NCBI RefSeq assembly: GCF_947498635.1
Contig: NZ_CANMKV010000015.1
Span: 39,457 to 103,456 of the forward strand
Direction of reading: 5' to 3'
Source: an uncultured Microbulbifer sp.
GTDB taxonomy: Bacteria; Pseudomonadota; Gammaproteobacteria; Pseudomonadales; Cellvibrionaceae
DNA length: 64,000 nt
This document shows, in pieces, positions 45,955 through 55,336 of this stretch. The position numbers and the translations under genes were made by a program. Each line of letters starts with the position of its first letter. Position 1 is the stretch's first letter. The notes beneath the pieces were generated by a model. The model had not been told where the DNA came from. It saw only the letters and a program-made list of their open reading frames with translations, and did not search any database.

Positions 45955-47241
45955 ATGCAGTACAAGCCCTTTTCACGTCCTCTGGGATACCAGGAGGCAT
46001 TATTTACTGAGTTGACTAGATGGTCTTGCGGTGGGGTTCAGTTGCTCTCCTTTGTCAGGATCTGTGAGCCCCTGAAGGTCGAGGTATTGCAAAGGGCTTT
46101 TGCGCTACTGCATGGTATGCATCCGATGCTGCAGGCGCGCGTTGTAAGGGGGGATTCTCTTTTTTGGCGCTGTGATGTAGATTTTGCAAGCGTTCCATTT
46201 GAGGTTCAGGTGCTAAAAAAGCCGTTTAATTTTGGAAAAGAATATTCTCTACTTGGTAATAAAAAAATTCAGGTGGATAAATATTCTTATCGAGTTCGTC
46301 TTTTTAGTAATAGCGATGGTTTAGTGGAGTGGGCGGCCGTGTTGACTAATCATGCCGCAATTGATGGGCGCTCCATTATGACAATGTTTTGTTATTTAGA
46401 TTTTTTTATCCAAGATGGATTTAAGACTAAGTTGAACCCCTTGCCTATGTACAGCGGGGTCACTGATCACTTGAAGGCAGCCGGACAAATTGGCCGGGAG
46501 GTTTTACTATACCATAAACAGGGGCTGACCTTGTGGCCAGTGGAATCCCCGGCCCCCGCATCTAAACGTCGTAGTCAGGCGACTTATCGAGAACGGTCAC
46601 CTGCGCTGTTGCAGTCGCTATCCTTATATGGAAAAGCTCATGAAATTAACTTGAGTGCGTTGCTCTGTGCAGTGGCTGTAAAGGCCTCGAGGGTATTGCC
46701 GGTCTATCATCCCTGGGTTGAAGTTGTATTTCCCGTTGATGCCCGGAAATTGTGCCAGCCAAAAGTTGGCTTGGATACGGTGGGCTGCTTTTCTGCAGTC
46801 ATGACGCTGGAGCTAGCCCCAGAGATATTACAGGTTGACTTAATTGTGCTAGCCAAATGGATTCAGCAACAGCTGAACAAGCGAGTTATGGAAAGGGAAT
46901 CACATGCCTTTGATTTGAAGATAGATTATAAGCTGCAAACCATTACTGATATGGCAAAAGAGTATGCGAAAAAGAAAGCGTATTTCCCTTCGGGGATTTG
47001 CGTTTCAAATGTGGGGAGTATGCGTACTCTTGCCAGTGATCTAAAGTATTTTGAGATTGAGGCAGGTATGTTGATTCAAAATCATGGGACGCATCCGATA
47101 ATGGTGATTACTTATTCAACCACTCGTCGTTCAGTATTTGTGTTTGGTTATTGCGAGCCCTTAATGAGTAAAAAAAGCGCTCTGCTTTATGTGGAGCGCT
47201 ATATGGATTTATTGAAGTCTCTGCTGGGTGATGTTTCATAA
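45955..47241 (+). CDS. stand-alone condensation-domain-like acyltransferase, copy B
   Basis: 428 aa, a clear paralogue of copy A along its length (shared: LHPMLRARV / MHPMLQARV, WRCDVDF, NHAAxD, SGICxSxVG, FGYCEPL). The site reads NHAAIDG, keeping the catalytic His, Asp and Gly. PVDARKL corresponds to the Arg-containing structural motif. Substrates are unknown; a two-gene tandem suggests either a heterodimer or successive acylations. 75 bp after copy A and probably cotranscribed. Confidence 0.8.
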   Translation: MQYKPFSRPLGYQEALFTELTRWSCGGVQLLSFVRICEPLKVEVLQRAFALLHGMHPMLQARVVRGDSLFWRCDVDFASVPFEVQVLKKPFNFGKEYSLLGNKKIQVDKYSYRVRLFSNSDGLVEWAAVLTNHAAIDGRSIMTMFCYLDFFIQDGFKTKLNPLPMYSGVTDHLKAAGQIGREVLLYHKQGLTLWPVESPAPASKRRSQATYRERSPALLQSLSLYGKAHEINLSALLCAVAVKASRVLPVYHPWVEVVFPVDARKLCQPKVGLDTVGCFSAVMTLELAPEILQVDLIVLAKWIQQQLNKRVMERESHAFDLKIDYKLQTITDMAKEYAKKKAYFPSGICVSNVGSMRTLASDLKYFEIEAGMLIQNHGTHPIMVITYSTTRRSVFVFGYCEPLMSKKSALLYVERYMDLLKSLLGDVS

Positions 47242-47733
47242 GGTGCTTGATTGGATCTCTCCGAATTCATAGAAAGCGCGCAGTAAGCCTGAAAGCTTAC
47301 CTGGTGGCATTTTCAGTGGGAGTCATGCTTGATTTTTTATGAGCCGAGCTGAACTAAATTGATCATTTGGTCATGTTGGCCACTGCTTTATTGCCGTGCA
47401 AATCCTCTTTGTTTCCTATACTGATTCTGTAGCCAGTCAGCCCTACTGACTGGCCCTGATAGGCGCCTCAACTTTTGACCAAAGGTCCGACGAGGCAAAT
47501 GCTTGAGCCCCAAGAGAAACATTATGATCAGTTGGCCACATATAGGTTCTTGGAAAACTGTAGTACCTGATTTGAACTACCGTAGAGTGTGCATTGACGG
47601 CTCGGGTTGCGAATTTTAAACACGTTTTTTGGGATAAGATATTGAGAGATGCTGAGGAGAAAGGGGCGGCGGGTCCGGTAGTTCTAATTTCCAGGATATA
47701 GAAATTTCCTGGTCATTGTCTGGGAGCATATTA
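47242..47733. other. 492-bp gap with one hairpin
   Basis: No gene seen. GCCAGTCAG (47432-47440) pairs with CTGACTGGC (47446-47454), a 9-bp stem with 5-nt loop lacking a T-run; it may end the acyltransferase transcript. The remaining part is leader or promoter sequence of the antiporter gene. Confidence 0.45.
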
Positions 47734-48978
47734 GTGCACGAAGTAGTCACTACTGTAGGTCAGGCGCTTTACCTAGCGGTGGCGGCAGTGTTGGGGCTGG
47801 GCATCGCTCGGATACTACGGATCGATAATACCCTCGGCTGCCTGTTAGCGGGTGTTCTGGCTGCTTTCCTGCTCCCAGTGATTGACTATGACACGGGTTT
47901 ACGTGCGAATAGTCTGAGGGATTTGGTCTTTTTTGTGATTCTCCCGGTTTTGATTTTTGAGTCAGCCTGGCAATTGGAACCAAAAATCTTAAAGCGCTGG
48001 ATAGGGGCGATCACACTGTTTTCCACTTTGGGATTGGTGGTTTGTGCTTTTCTAATCGCCGCAATTACTTATTATGGCATTGGTCATCCAGAGGGGTTTC
48101 CCTGGTTGGCGGCACTGTTGACCGGGGCAATATTGGCTGCGACCGATCCAGTATCGGTGGTCAATAAGCTACGCCAGGAAAAGACAGGTGACGATCTACT
48201 GACTCTGGTGGAGGGCGAAAGCCTTTTCAATGATGCGGCGGCAGTAGTGGTCTATTCGCTGGTTTTGGGGTTGGCTACTTACTCGATCGTGGAGGGCTCA
48301 GCTGCCAGTGGCGAGGCTCCAGCATTGGGTGTCGTTGCGATTACTGTATATTTTTGCAAAATATTTTTTGGTGGCGTTGCGGTTGGCTTGGTCCTTGGGC
48401 TAATTACCACTTTGATTATTTTATTTCTACGCTCTCCCAGTGCGGCATTAATGACACTGGTACTTGCTGCTTTTGGTAGTTTTTACCTGGCGGAGAGTGT
48501 TCTACAAGTATCCGGTATTATCTCTGTCATGATTTGTGCCATAGTAACTCGCACCTGCCTGCGCAAGCAAAGCAAAACCTATCTGGCTGATGCGGAACCT
48601 ACCTGGGAATGGCTCGGATTACTATTCACCGCCATTATCTTTGTCATCATGGGCTTGGTCATTACCTTTGAGATGTTTACGCATCAATGGCTGGCTATGT
48701 TGATTGCCACAGCTGCTGCACTCGGCGCACGAGCTCTGTCGGTGGTGCTGGTAGCCCCACTAACCCGATTTGTTGGTCCGCCAATACCGAAGTCCTGGCG
48801 GCTCCTGATGAGCTGGGGCGGTTTGCGCGGCGTTATCGCTGTGGCCTTGGTACTCTCTCTTCCGGTTGAACTGCCTTATTGGTGGACGATTCAATCTATG
48901 GTGTTTGGTGTTGTACTCTTTTCCCTGTTAGTGCAAGGGACTACCAGCGGACGTCTGATCAGAAAATTAGAGCTTTAA
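47734..48978 (+). CDS. CPA1-family sodium/proton antiporter
   Basis: About 414 aa, 12 spans or so. LTGAILAATDPVSVVNKL and VEGESLFNDAAAVVVYSL (the ND ion-binding pair) mark the CPA1/NhaP group; SWGGLRGVIAVALVLSLP near the C-terminus is typical. Exchanges external protons for Na+ or K+. The GTG at 47734 has GGGAG seven bases ahead and is preferred over the TTG at 47716. Confidence 0.92.
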   Translation: MHEVVTTVGQALYLAVAAVLGLGIARILRIDNTLGCLLAGVLAAFLLPVIDYDTGLRANSLRDLVFFVILPVLIFESAWQLEPKILKRWIGAITLFSTLGLVVCAFLIAAITYYGIGHPEGFPWLAALLTGAILAATDPVSVVNKLRQEKTGDDLLTLVEGESLFNDAAAVVVYSLVLGLATYSIVEGSAASGEAPALGVVAITVYFCKIFFGGVAVGLVLGLITTLIILFLRSPSAALMTLVLAAFGSFYLAESVLQVSGIISVMICAIVTRTCLRKQSKTYLADAEPTWEWLGLLFTAIIFVIMGLVITFEMFTHQWLAMLIATAAALGARALSVVLVAPLTRFVGPPIPKSWRLLMSWGGLRGVIAVALVLSLPVELPYWWTIQSMVFGVVLFSLLVQGTTSGRLIRKLEL

Positions 48979-49144
48979 GGTTTACTAATTGACTCTGGGT
49001 AGTGATACACGAACCGTGAGGTGAAACGCCATCGAATAGGGAGCCTTTCTTTTCTGCCTAGCACTGCGGCTACGATTCAGAGGTTCTTTAAACGGTTACG
49101 GCTGGTTAGTCCCCCCTTAAAATCACACATGAAGCACGGCTAAA

Positions 49145-49768
49145 TTACTGATTGGCAATAATTACGGGGTTGTCCAGTGCCAGCCATATGGCTACAGAGA
49201 GCAAGCTTATAGAGAAAAATGTACTCTGTATTTTCTGGCTGGTTGTATTGGTGGCTAGCTTTGCAAGGGTGCCACCAAATACTATCCATCCGAGGTGTGT
49301 GGATATATTCAGGGCAGTCATCATTCCGATAAGAATTAAAATCGTTGTGCTAGATTCGTGCTCAAGATTCGGTGCAAATATCGAAAACATTGTGAAGACA
49401 ATGATCCATCCCTTCACGTTCAAGACTTGAATGAGTATTCCATTCCAGATGGAAATTGTTGGTTTTTTGGTGTGGTTTTTTAGGGGAGAAGGTCTGGCGA
49501 AATGATAAGCCAAATAGAGTAAGTAAATGACGCCACCAATCTGGAGTATACGCAGGGCGATTGGGTAATGGGCAAGCCATCCCATTAAGCCAAATCCCAC
49601 GAGGAATCCTTTTAAAACAAATACCAGATCAATACCTGCCAATAAGGGCAGGGATCTTTTAACACCAAGACTGGCGCCGGCGGCGGCGAAGGTGACGTTA
49701 GCGGGACCAGGGCTAAAGATAAGGGGAAACATCACTGCTAGCCAAGTTAGTACAAACTCCAAATTCAT
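49145..49768 (-). CDS. LysE/RhtB-family exporter (second)
   Basis: 207 aa, six spans. FPLIFSPGPANVTFAAAGASLGVKRSLPLLAGI and ILIQVLNVKGWIIVFTMFS are characteristic. AGGAAAA precedes the ATG on the minus strand. It lies downstream of, and on the same strand as, an AraC-type regulator, the usual arrangement of regulated amino-acid exporters. Not closely similar to the LysE at 43.9 kb. Confidence 0.9.
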   Translation of the reverse strand: MNLEFVLTWLAVMFPLIFSPGPANVTFAAAGASLGVKRSLPLLAGIDLVFVLKGFLVGFGLMGWLAHYPIALRILQIGGVIYLLYLAYHFARPSPLKNHTKKPTISIWNGILIQVLNVKGWIIVFTMFSIFAPNLEHESSTTILILIGMMTALNISTHLGWIVFGGTLAKLATNTTSQKIQSTFFSISLLSVAIWLALDNPVIIANQ

Positions 49769-50025
49769 AAGATTTTCCTGTGCGACGTCATTGGAGAGGG
49801 CCAGACTGCGTGATTGATACTGGATCCCCCTTGTGGCGTTAATTATTCATGCAATAAACCACTAGGTTATTGGGTCAATTTGGCACAAGAGTGTCTTGTG
49901 CCCATTTTGGACCGGTGTTAATGAAGTCACTGAGGTTTCACCGACTTCTTTGTAAATTTAATAACCTGGGCGTGGAGAAGAAAATCTTAAGTCGTCGAGG
50001 GAGAAGGGTCTTGTATAAAATTGCA

Positions 50026-50844
50026 CTACATCGATTGGATATAGCGGCCTGGAGTGATACCGAAGGCTTTCTTGAAGTTACGAGTCAAATGGCTCTGGTC
50101 AAAGAAACCACAGTCAATGGCCACTTCGGCGGAGTTTCCGCCGGCCTGAAATAGAGTACGGGCTTGTTGGGTTTTTAATAGGATCAAGAACTGGTGAGGC
50201 GTGATGCCAAATTGCCGGTTAAAGCTTCGAATCAGTTGGTAGCGACTCACATCGGTGTAATGGCACAATTCATCGAGTGTGACATTGCGTTGCCAGTTCT
50301 CTCGTAAGTAAGCCTTAGCTAGTGAGGGAGCCCGCTTATCCTTTACACTTTTAGGCTGAAATTTTTGATCGCCGTGTCGGGTAAAAATCTGGGTGATAGC
50401 GATAGTTAACAAGCTGTCCGATGCAAGGGCAAGTGACTCTTCCTCCAGGCTGCGGTGCAGTTGATCAAATAGCGAAAAGAGTTGGGGATCATAAATATTT
50501 GGTCCCCTTAAAAATGGAGCGGGGGCCAGACCGAAACCGTTGTGCTCCTGCAATATCTGTTCAATGAGCCCTGTATCGAAATAAAACATTCGATAGTGCC
50601 AGCCGTGATCACTGCCAGAGAAGCCGGTATGAACTTCGCTGGGATTGATCGCAACGATGCTTCCCTGGGGCAGGATCGCGGTTTCACCGCGATAATCCAA
50701 TTGTTCCGCTCCGGCCTGGATAATGCCGATGGCAAGTTCGTCGTGCCAATGCTTACCGAAGCAGAACTGGTGAAAATAGGCATGGAAAAGCTCAATACCT
50801 GGGTAATCAACGCTTCGCCAGACTTTGGAAAACTCCTTTTGCAC
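50026..50844 (-). CDS. AraC-family transcriptional regulator
   Basis: 272 aa. N-terminal cupin sensor with HWHDELAIGIIQAG, then two C-terminal helix-turn-helix units: VTLDELCHYTDVSRYQLIRSF and EVAIDCGFFDQSHLTRNFKKAFGITPGRY. GTG start with AGGAG six bases upstream. Likely regulator of the downstream LysE gene (about 257 bp away, same strand); the inducer may be an amino acid. Confidence 0.92.
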   Translation of the reverse strand: MQKEFSKVWRSVDYPGIELFHAYFHQFCFGKHWHDELAIGIIQAGAEQLDYRGETAILPQGSIVAINPSEVHTGFSGSDHGWHYRMFYFDTGLIEQILQEHNGFGLAPAPFLRGPNIYDPQLFSLFDQLHRSLEEESLALASDSLLTIAITQIFTRHGDQKFQPKSVKDKRAPSLAKAYLRENWQRNVTLDELCHYTDVSRYQLIRSFNRQFGITPHQFLILLKTQQARTLFQAGGNSAEVAIDCGFFDQSHLTRNFKKAFGITPGRYIQSM

Positions 50845-51005
50845 CTTAACTCCTGTACATCCCTGAGGCGTGGGGCCTTGAATGAGGGTGTTAAAAGATA
50901 CCGTTAAGTAATGTAGAAACGCAAAAACTTTAGATTCGCTTGCTCTAGGGGGAATGGCGTGAGGGTGGAGAGGGAGTGGAGAATGCGCAGAGAAAATAAG
51001 AAGAG

Positions 51006-51027
51006 AGCTGCGAGTTGCCCCGCAGCT
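51006..51027 (-). terminator. terminator of the kbl-tdh transcript
   Basis: AGCTGCG (51006-51012) and CGCAGCT (51021-51027) form a 7-bp stem. On the minus strand it is followed by CTCTCTTCTTATTTTCT, a T-rich tail, just after the tdh stop. Confidence 0.75.
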
Positions 51028-51036
51028 TAGGCCGGA

Positions 51037-52068
51037 TTATTTCCAGTTAAGAATCACCTTGCCGGATTCCCCTGAGCCCATGGTATCGAAGCCCTTCTGG
51101 AAGTCATCGATAGGGAATTGATGGGTGATGATTGGGGTCAGGTCTAGGCCAGACTGAATTAGGCTGGCCATTTTGTACCAGGTCTCGAACATTTCACGTC
51201 CGTAGATTCCCTTAATAATCAGGCCTTTGAAGATCACCTGGCTCCAGTCGATGGCCATTTCACCGGCAGGAATGCCGAGCATGGCGATCTTGCCTCCGTG
51301 GTTCATGGCGCCGAGCATATCGCGGAAGGCAACCGGCACACCGGACATTTCCAGTCCCACATCGAAGCCTTCGCTCATACCCAGCTCGGCCATCACATCG
51401 CCAAGGCTTTCCTTGGCCACATTGACGGCGCGGGTAGCGCCCATCTTACGCGCCAAGTCTAGGCGGTATTCGTTGATATCGGTAATTACCACATGGCGCG
51501 CCCCCACATGTTTGGCCACCGCGGCGGCCATAATGCCGATGGGGCCGGCGCCGGTAATCAGTACGTCTTCGCCCACCAGGTCGAAAGAGAGCGCGGTATG
51601 CACGGCATTACCGAGGGGGTCGAAGATGGAGGCCAGCTCGTCAGAGATATTGTCTGGGATCTTGAAGGCGTTTAATGCGGGAATAACCAGATATTCGGCA
51701 AAGGCGCCCTGGCGGTCCACACCCACACCGTACGTGTTGCGGCATAGATGGCGGCGTCCGGCGCGGCAGTTGCGGCAGTGGCCACAGGTGATATGGCCTT
51801 CGCCGGAAACGCGATCGCCCACTTTGAAGCCGGCGACTTCCTGCCCCATACCAACCACCTCACCTACATATTCGTGCCCCACCACCATAGGGACCGGGAT
51901 GGTTTTTTGTGACCACTCATCCCAATTATAAATATGCATATCGGTGCCGCAGATAGCGGTTTTATGGATTTTGATCAACAGGTCGTTGTGGCCCGGTTCG
52001 GGCACTTCTACATCGGTGAGCCAGATGCCCACTTCGGACTTTAGTTTTGAGAGTGCTTTCATTGTCAT
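51037..52068 (-). CDS. tdh: L-threonine 3-dehydrogenase
   Basis: Zinc alcohol-dehydrogenase-family enzyme converting threonine and NAD+ to 2-amino-3-ketobutyrate. Near-complete agreement with E. coli Tdh phrases: catalytic-zinc Cys and His in [17 protein letters not shown] and [10 protein letters not shown], structural-zinc cysteines in [17 protein letters not shown], nucleotide-binding [15 protein letters not shown]. 343 aa; the family usually starts MKAL, which is the ATG two codons inside (52062). Second gene of kbl-tdh. Confidence 0.97.
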   Translation of the reverse strand: MTMKALSKLKSEVGIWLTDVEVPEPGHNDLLIKIHKTAICGTDMHIYNWDEWSQKTIPVPMVVGHEYVGEVVGMGQEVAGFKVGDRVSGEGHITCGHCRNCRAGRRHLCRNTYGVGVDRQGAFAEYLVIPALNAFKIPDNISDELASIFDPLGNAVHTALSFDLVGEDVLITGAGPIGIMAAAVAKHVGARHVVITDINEYRLDLARKMGATRAVNVAKESLGDVMAELGMSEGFDVGLEMSGVPVAFRDMLGAMNHGGKIAMLGIPAGEMAIDWSQVIFKGLIIKGIYGREMFETWYKMASLIQSGLDLTPIITHQFPIDDFQKGFDTMGSGESGKVILNWK

Positions 52069-52139
52069 TCAAACTGCAAATGCAAGGACGCCCTTAACAG
52101 AGAACCCTGTCGTCAGGCATCTATGCGATCAATTGGGGA

Positions 52140-53339
52140 TTAAATAATATTCAGTTCGCGGCCCACTTCGATAAAGGCGTCGATGCATTGATCGAGCTGC
52201 TCGCGGGTGTGGGCTGCGGACATCTGGGTGCGGATGCGGGCCTGGCCTTTAGGCACTACGGGGTAGAAGAAGCCCACAACGTAGATACCGCGCTCCAGCA
52301 TCTTGTCAGCCATCTTCTGTGCCAGGGCGGCCTCACCGATCATCACCGGAATAATCGGGTGATCCGCGCCGGCCAGGGTGAAGCCGGCCGCAGTCATACG
52401 TTCGCGGAAGTAGGCGGAATTATCGCGCAGCTTCTGTCGCAACTCGGCGCCGTCCATCAGCATATCCAGCACTCTCAGTGAGGCGGTAACGATAGCGGGA
52501 GCTACGGAATTGGAGAACAGGTAGGGGCGTGAGCGCTGGCGCAGGAGATCGATAATCTCTTTGCGCCCGGAGGTGAAGCCCCCGGAAGCGCCACCCAGGG
52601 CCTTGCCCAGCGTGCCGGTAATAATATCGATGCGATCGATCACGCCACAGTATTCATGGGTGCCGCGGCCATTCTGGCCGAGGAAGCCCACTGCGTGGGA
52701 GTCGTCCACCATCACCAGGGCGTTGTAGCGGTCGGCCAGGTCGCACAGGGCTTCCAGGTTGGCGATCACACCGTCCATGGAGAAGACGCCATCGGTGGCG
52801 ATCAGCTTGGTCTTGGCACCTGCGGCATCGGCCGCCTGCAACTGTTTCTCAAGATCCGCCATGTTGTTGTTGGCGTAGCGATAGCGCTTGGCCTTGCAAA
52901 GGCGCACGCCGTCGATAATGGAGGCGTGATTGAGGGCGTCGGAGATAATCGCATCTTCCGGGCCGAGCAGGGTTTCGAACAGGCCGCCATTGGCATCGAA
53001 GCAGGAGGTGTAGAGGATGGTGTCTTCGGTATGAAGGAATTCCGACAGGCGTGATTCCAGAGCCTTGTGAATGTCCTGAGTACCGCAGATAAAGCGCACC
53101 GAGGCCATGCCGAAGCCGTATTGGTCCAGGCCTTCTTTGGCGGCTTTGATCAGGTCCGGGTGGTTGGCCAGCCCCAAGTAGTTATTGGCGCAAAAGTTCA
53201 ATACCTGGGTGTCGTTGTTCACCTGGATCTCGGCGGCCTGCTGGGAGGTAATAATTCGCTCGCGCTTGTAGAGGCCGTCGGCGTCGATTTGTTTCAGCTC
53301 ATCGCGCAGGTGCTCAAAGAATTGTTCTGGCTTGGACAT
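52140..53339 (-). CDS. kbl: 2-amino-3-ketobutyrate CoA ligase (glycine C-acetyltransferase)
   Basis: 399-aa PLP enzyme that splits 2-amino-3-ketobutyrate with CoA to glycine and acetyl-CoA, completing threonine breakdown with Tdh. [31 protein letters not shown] and the PLP-lysine segment [15 protein letters not shown] are plain. 71 bp before tdh, so one operon; the upstream small gene ends 81 bp before the kbl start. Confidence 0.97.
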   Translation of the reverse strand: MSKPEQFFEHLRDELKQIDADGLYKRERIITSQQAAEIQVNNDTQVLNFCANNYLGLANHPDLIKAAKEGLDQYGFGMASVRFICGTQDIHKALESRLSEFLHTEDTILYTSCFDANGGLFETLLGPEDAIISDALNHASIIDGVRLCKAKRYRYANNNMADLEKQLQAADAAGAKTKLIATDGVFSMDGVIANLEALCDLADRYNALVMVDDSHAVGFLGQNGRGTHEYCGVIDRIDIITGTLGKALGGASGGFTSGRKEIIDLLRQRSRPYLFSNSVAPAIVTASLRVLDMLMDGAELRQKLRDNSAYFRERMTAAGFTLAGADHPIIPVMIGEAALAQKMADKMLERGIYVVGFFYPVVPKGQARIRTQMSAAHTREQLDQCIDAFIEVGRELNII

Positions 53340-53420
53340 GATGTTGTTTTTAGCTCCTGTCGGGTGCTCGTGGCACTGGTGTATCTGGCGCGAAACAAAG
53401 TGGCGCCATTGGATTCTTGT

Positions 53421-53636
53421 TTATCCCGCCAGCTCGCAGGCCTTATGGGCCGTGATCGGCTGCTCACTGGCACGGCAGCTGGTGGCGAATTTTAAAGCCT
53501 CTTCCGCGGTGTCGAACAGTAGTTGCCACAATAATTGCCGGTCCGCCCGTCTCACGGCTCTGACTGCTGTGCGGTTTCGCTGGTTGGCAATTTGAATTTC
53601 TATAATGTCTTTACTGGAATACGGTAATTCGGACAT
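53421..53636 (-). CDS. small protein of unknown function upstream of kbl
   Basis: 71 aa, start ATG with GGAGGG four bases ahead on the minus strand. Basic middle (NQRNRTAVRAVRRADRQLLWQLL) and TAEEALKFATSC near the end; no known domain recognised. The longer frame reading further upstream lacks a ribosome site. Located just before kbl on the same strand, it might be cotranscribed with threonine breakdown or be independent. Confidence 0.65.
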   Translation of the reverse strand: MSELPYSSKDIIEIQIANQRNRTAVRAVRRADRQLLWQLLFDTAEEALKFATSCRASEQPITAHKACELAG

Positions 53637-53888
53637 GGTCCCTCCAAGGGTAAAACTTTGGAGGACTGACGTGGAAGCGGCGAAAGGGTATTCGCTATTC
53701 CGGTTGGATTGCTCTGGTAGAGCCCCATCCTCCCCGCAGGCTTTGGTGTGCCGGCAGAGAGAGAACCACCTTGCCCCGGTCGGCAGGTTGGCGTTGGCGT
53801 CAGCCACTCTCGTGATGTGCGGGCAAAGATAGCGGGGAGGGGATTGGCAGTCAACTGTACCGCCCCCGTTTGGCGGCGGTGCAGAAGT
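53637..53888 (-). promoter_or_regulatory. 252-nt leader before the small gene and kbl-tdh
   Basis: Non-coding stretch between the aldehyde dehydrogenase stop and the small gene. On the minus strand, about 53815 to 53730, are a GAGAG element, GCCGACCGGGGCAAGG and a later CTCTCTCTGCC. These have a loose resemblance to conserved parts of the glycine riboswitch (GGAGAG, GCCGAAGGGGCAA, CUCUCAGGCA), but several conserved bases differ. Treated as a possible structured leader only. Confidence 0.25.
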
Positions 53889-55322
53889 TTATGCCGGCAG
53901 CTGCACAGATTTTAGTTCGATAAACTCACCGAGCCCGGCCTCACCAAATTCACGCCCGTTGCCGGAACGCTTGTAGCCGCCGAAGGGAGCTTCGTAATTG
54001 AACTCGCCGCCATTGACAAAACACAGGCCCGCCTGGATACGGCGCACCAGGGGCATGGCGCTCTCCGCGTCCTTGGCCCAGACGCCGCTGGACAGGCCGT
54101 ACTCGGTGTCATTGGCGATGGTAATTGCCTCATCCATATCCTTGTAAGGGATCAGACAGGTCACAGGGCCAAAGATCTCCTCGCGGGCGATGCTCATATC
54201 GTTGTGTACATCGGCAAAGACCGTGGGCTTCACATAAAAGCCCTTCTCCAGCCCGGCGGGTACTTCGGCGCCGCCGGTAACCAGGCGCGCGCCCTCGTCG
54301 ATACCTTTCTGGATATAGCCGCGTACAATTTCGCGCTGGCGCGTGGAGGAGAGGGGCCCCATAAACGCGTTTTCGCCGGTGCCCATGGCGATACCCTCGG
54401 CCACTTGGCGGGCGATTTCCACCGCCTCCTCGTAGCGATCGGCGGGCACGAGCATACGGGTGAGCGCGGTGCAGGTCTGGCCACTGTTGATAAAGACATC
54501 TTCACAGCCCCAGCGCACGGCGGCTTCCAGGTCGGCATCGGGAGTGATAATCAGCGGTGATTTGCCGCCGAGTTCCTGGGTTACGCGTTTTACCGTAGGC
54601 GCCGCAGCTTTGGCTACCTCCACGCCGGCGCGGGTGGAGCCGGTGAAGGAGACCATATCGATACCTGGGTGGGCCGACAGCGCCGCACCCACCTCCGAGC
54701 CGGCGCCCGGCACCAGGTTGAAGACGCCGGCGGGTACACCGGCCTCTTCAATAATTTCCGCCATCACAAAATCCTGTAGCGGCGTGATTTCGGCGGGCTT
54801 GGTAATCATGGTGCAGCCGGCCGCCAGTGCCGGGGCCACCTTGCCGACAAACTGGTGCAGGGGGTAGTTCCACGGGGTGATAAATCCGCACACACCCACG
54901 GGTTCGCGGAATAGTATGGAGTGGCCGGCCTTTTCCGTTTTCTCCATTTCCACAGTGCGCTCGGCGTAGTAGCGCATGGCGTAGATGGGGCCATCTACAT
55001 GCAGCCAGCGGCTGATATGTTCGGGGCAACCGAGCGCCTGGGAGACGGCCTGAACCAAGTCTTCCTTGCGTTTTTCCATGCCGTCGGCGATGGCGTTGAG
55101 CAATTCGCGACGCATTTGTGCGGTGCTGTTGCGCCAGCTGAGGAAGGCTTGGCGCGCGGCTTCCACGGCGAGATCCACATCTTCCGCGGAGCCCTCGGCC
55201 ACCTTACAGATTATTTCTTCGGTGGCCGGGTTGATCACCGTGTGGGTACCGGTGCCCAGGGGCTCGCGCCATTCGCCGTTAATAAACAACTTGCCGGTAG
55301 GCAGTTTACTGAGGTCTGTCAT
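53889..55322 (-). CDS. aldehyde dehydrogenase (possible guanidinobutyraldehyde dehydrogenase)
   Basis: 477-aa NAD(P)-dependent ALDH. FITPWNYPLHQFVGKVAPALAAG, catalytic Glu in TQELGGKSPL, catalytic Cys about 284 in NSGQTCTAL, and C-terminal NYEAPFGGYKRSGNGRE are all present. It lies 14 bp after an AruI-like decarboxylase on the same strand. In the arginine transaminase route that decarboxylase makes 4-guanidinobutanal, which an ALDH oxidises; the pairing suggests this substrate (inference). GGAAG precedes the ATG. Confidence 0.9.
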   Translation of the reverse strand: MTDLSKLPTGKLFINGEWREPLGTGTHTVINPATEEIICKVAEGSAEDVDLAVEAARQAFLSWRNSTAQMRRELLNAIADGMEKRKEDLVQAVSQALGCPEHISRWLHVDGPIYAMRYYAERTVEMEKTEKAGHSILFREPVGVCGFITPWNYPLHQFVGKVAPALAAGCTMITKPAEITPLQDFVMAEIIEEAGVPAGVFNLVPGAGSEVGAALSAHPGIDMVSFTGSTRAGVEVAKAAAPTVKRVTQELGGKSPLIITPDADLEAAVRWGCEDVFINSGQTCTALTRMLVPADRYEEAVEIARQVAEGIAMGTGENAFMGPLSSTRQREIVRGYIQKGIDEGARLVTGGAEVPAGLEKGFYVKPTVFADVHNDMSIAREEIFGPVTCLIPYKDMDEAITIANDTEYGLSSGVWAKDAESAMPLVRRIQAGLCFVNGGEFNYEAPFGGYKRSGNGREFGEAGLGEFIELKSVQLPA

Positions 55323-55336
55323 GTCACACTTCCATT

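Noticed and set aside
53600..53854. Minus-strand frame across the kbl leader (84 aa)
   Set aside because: No start signal; the 71-aa frame with GGAGGG explains the coding part better.
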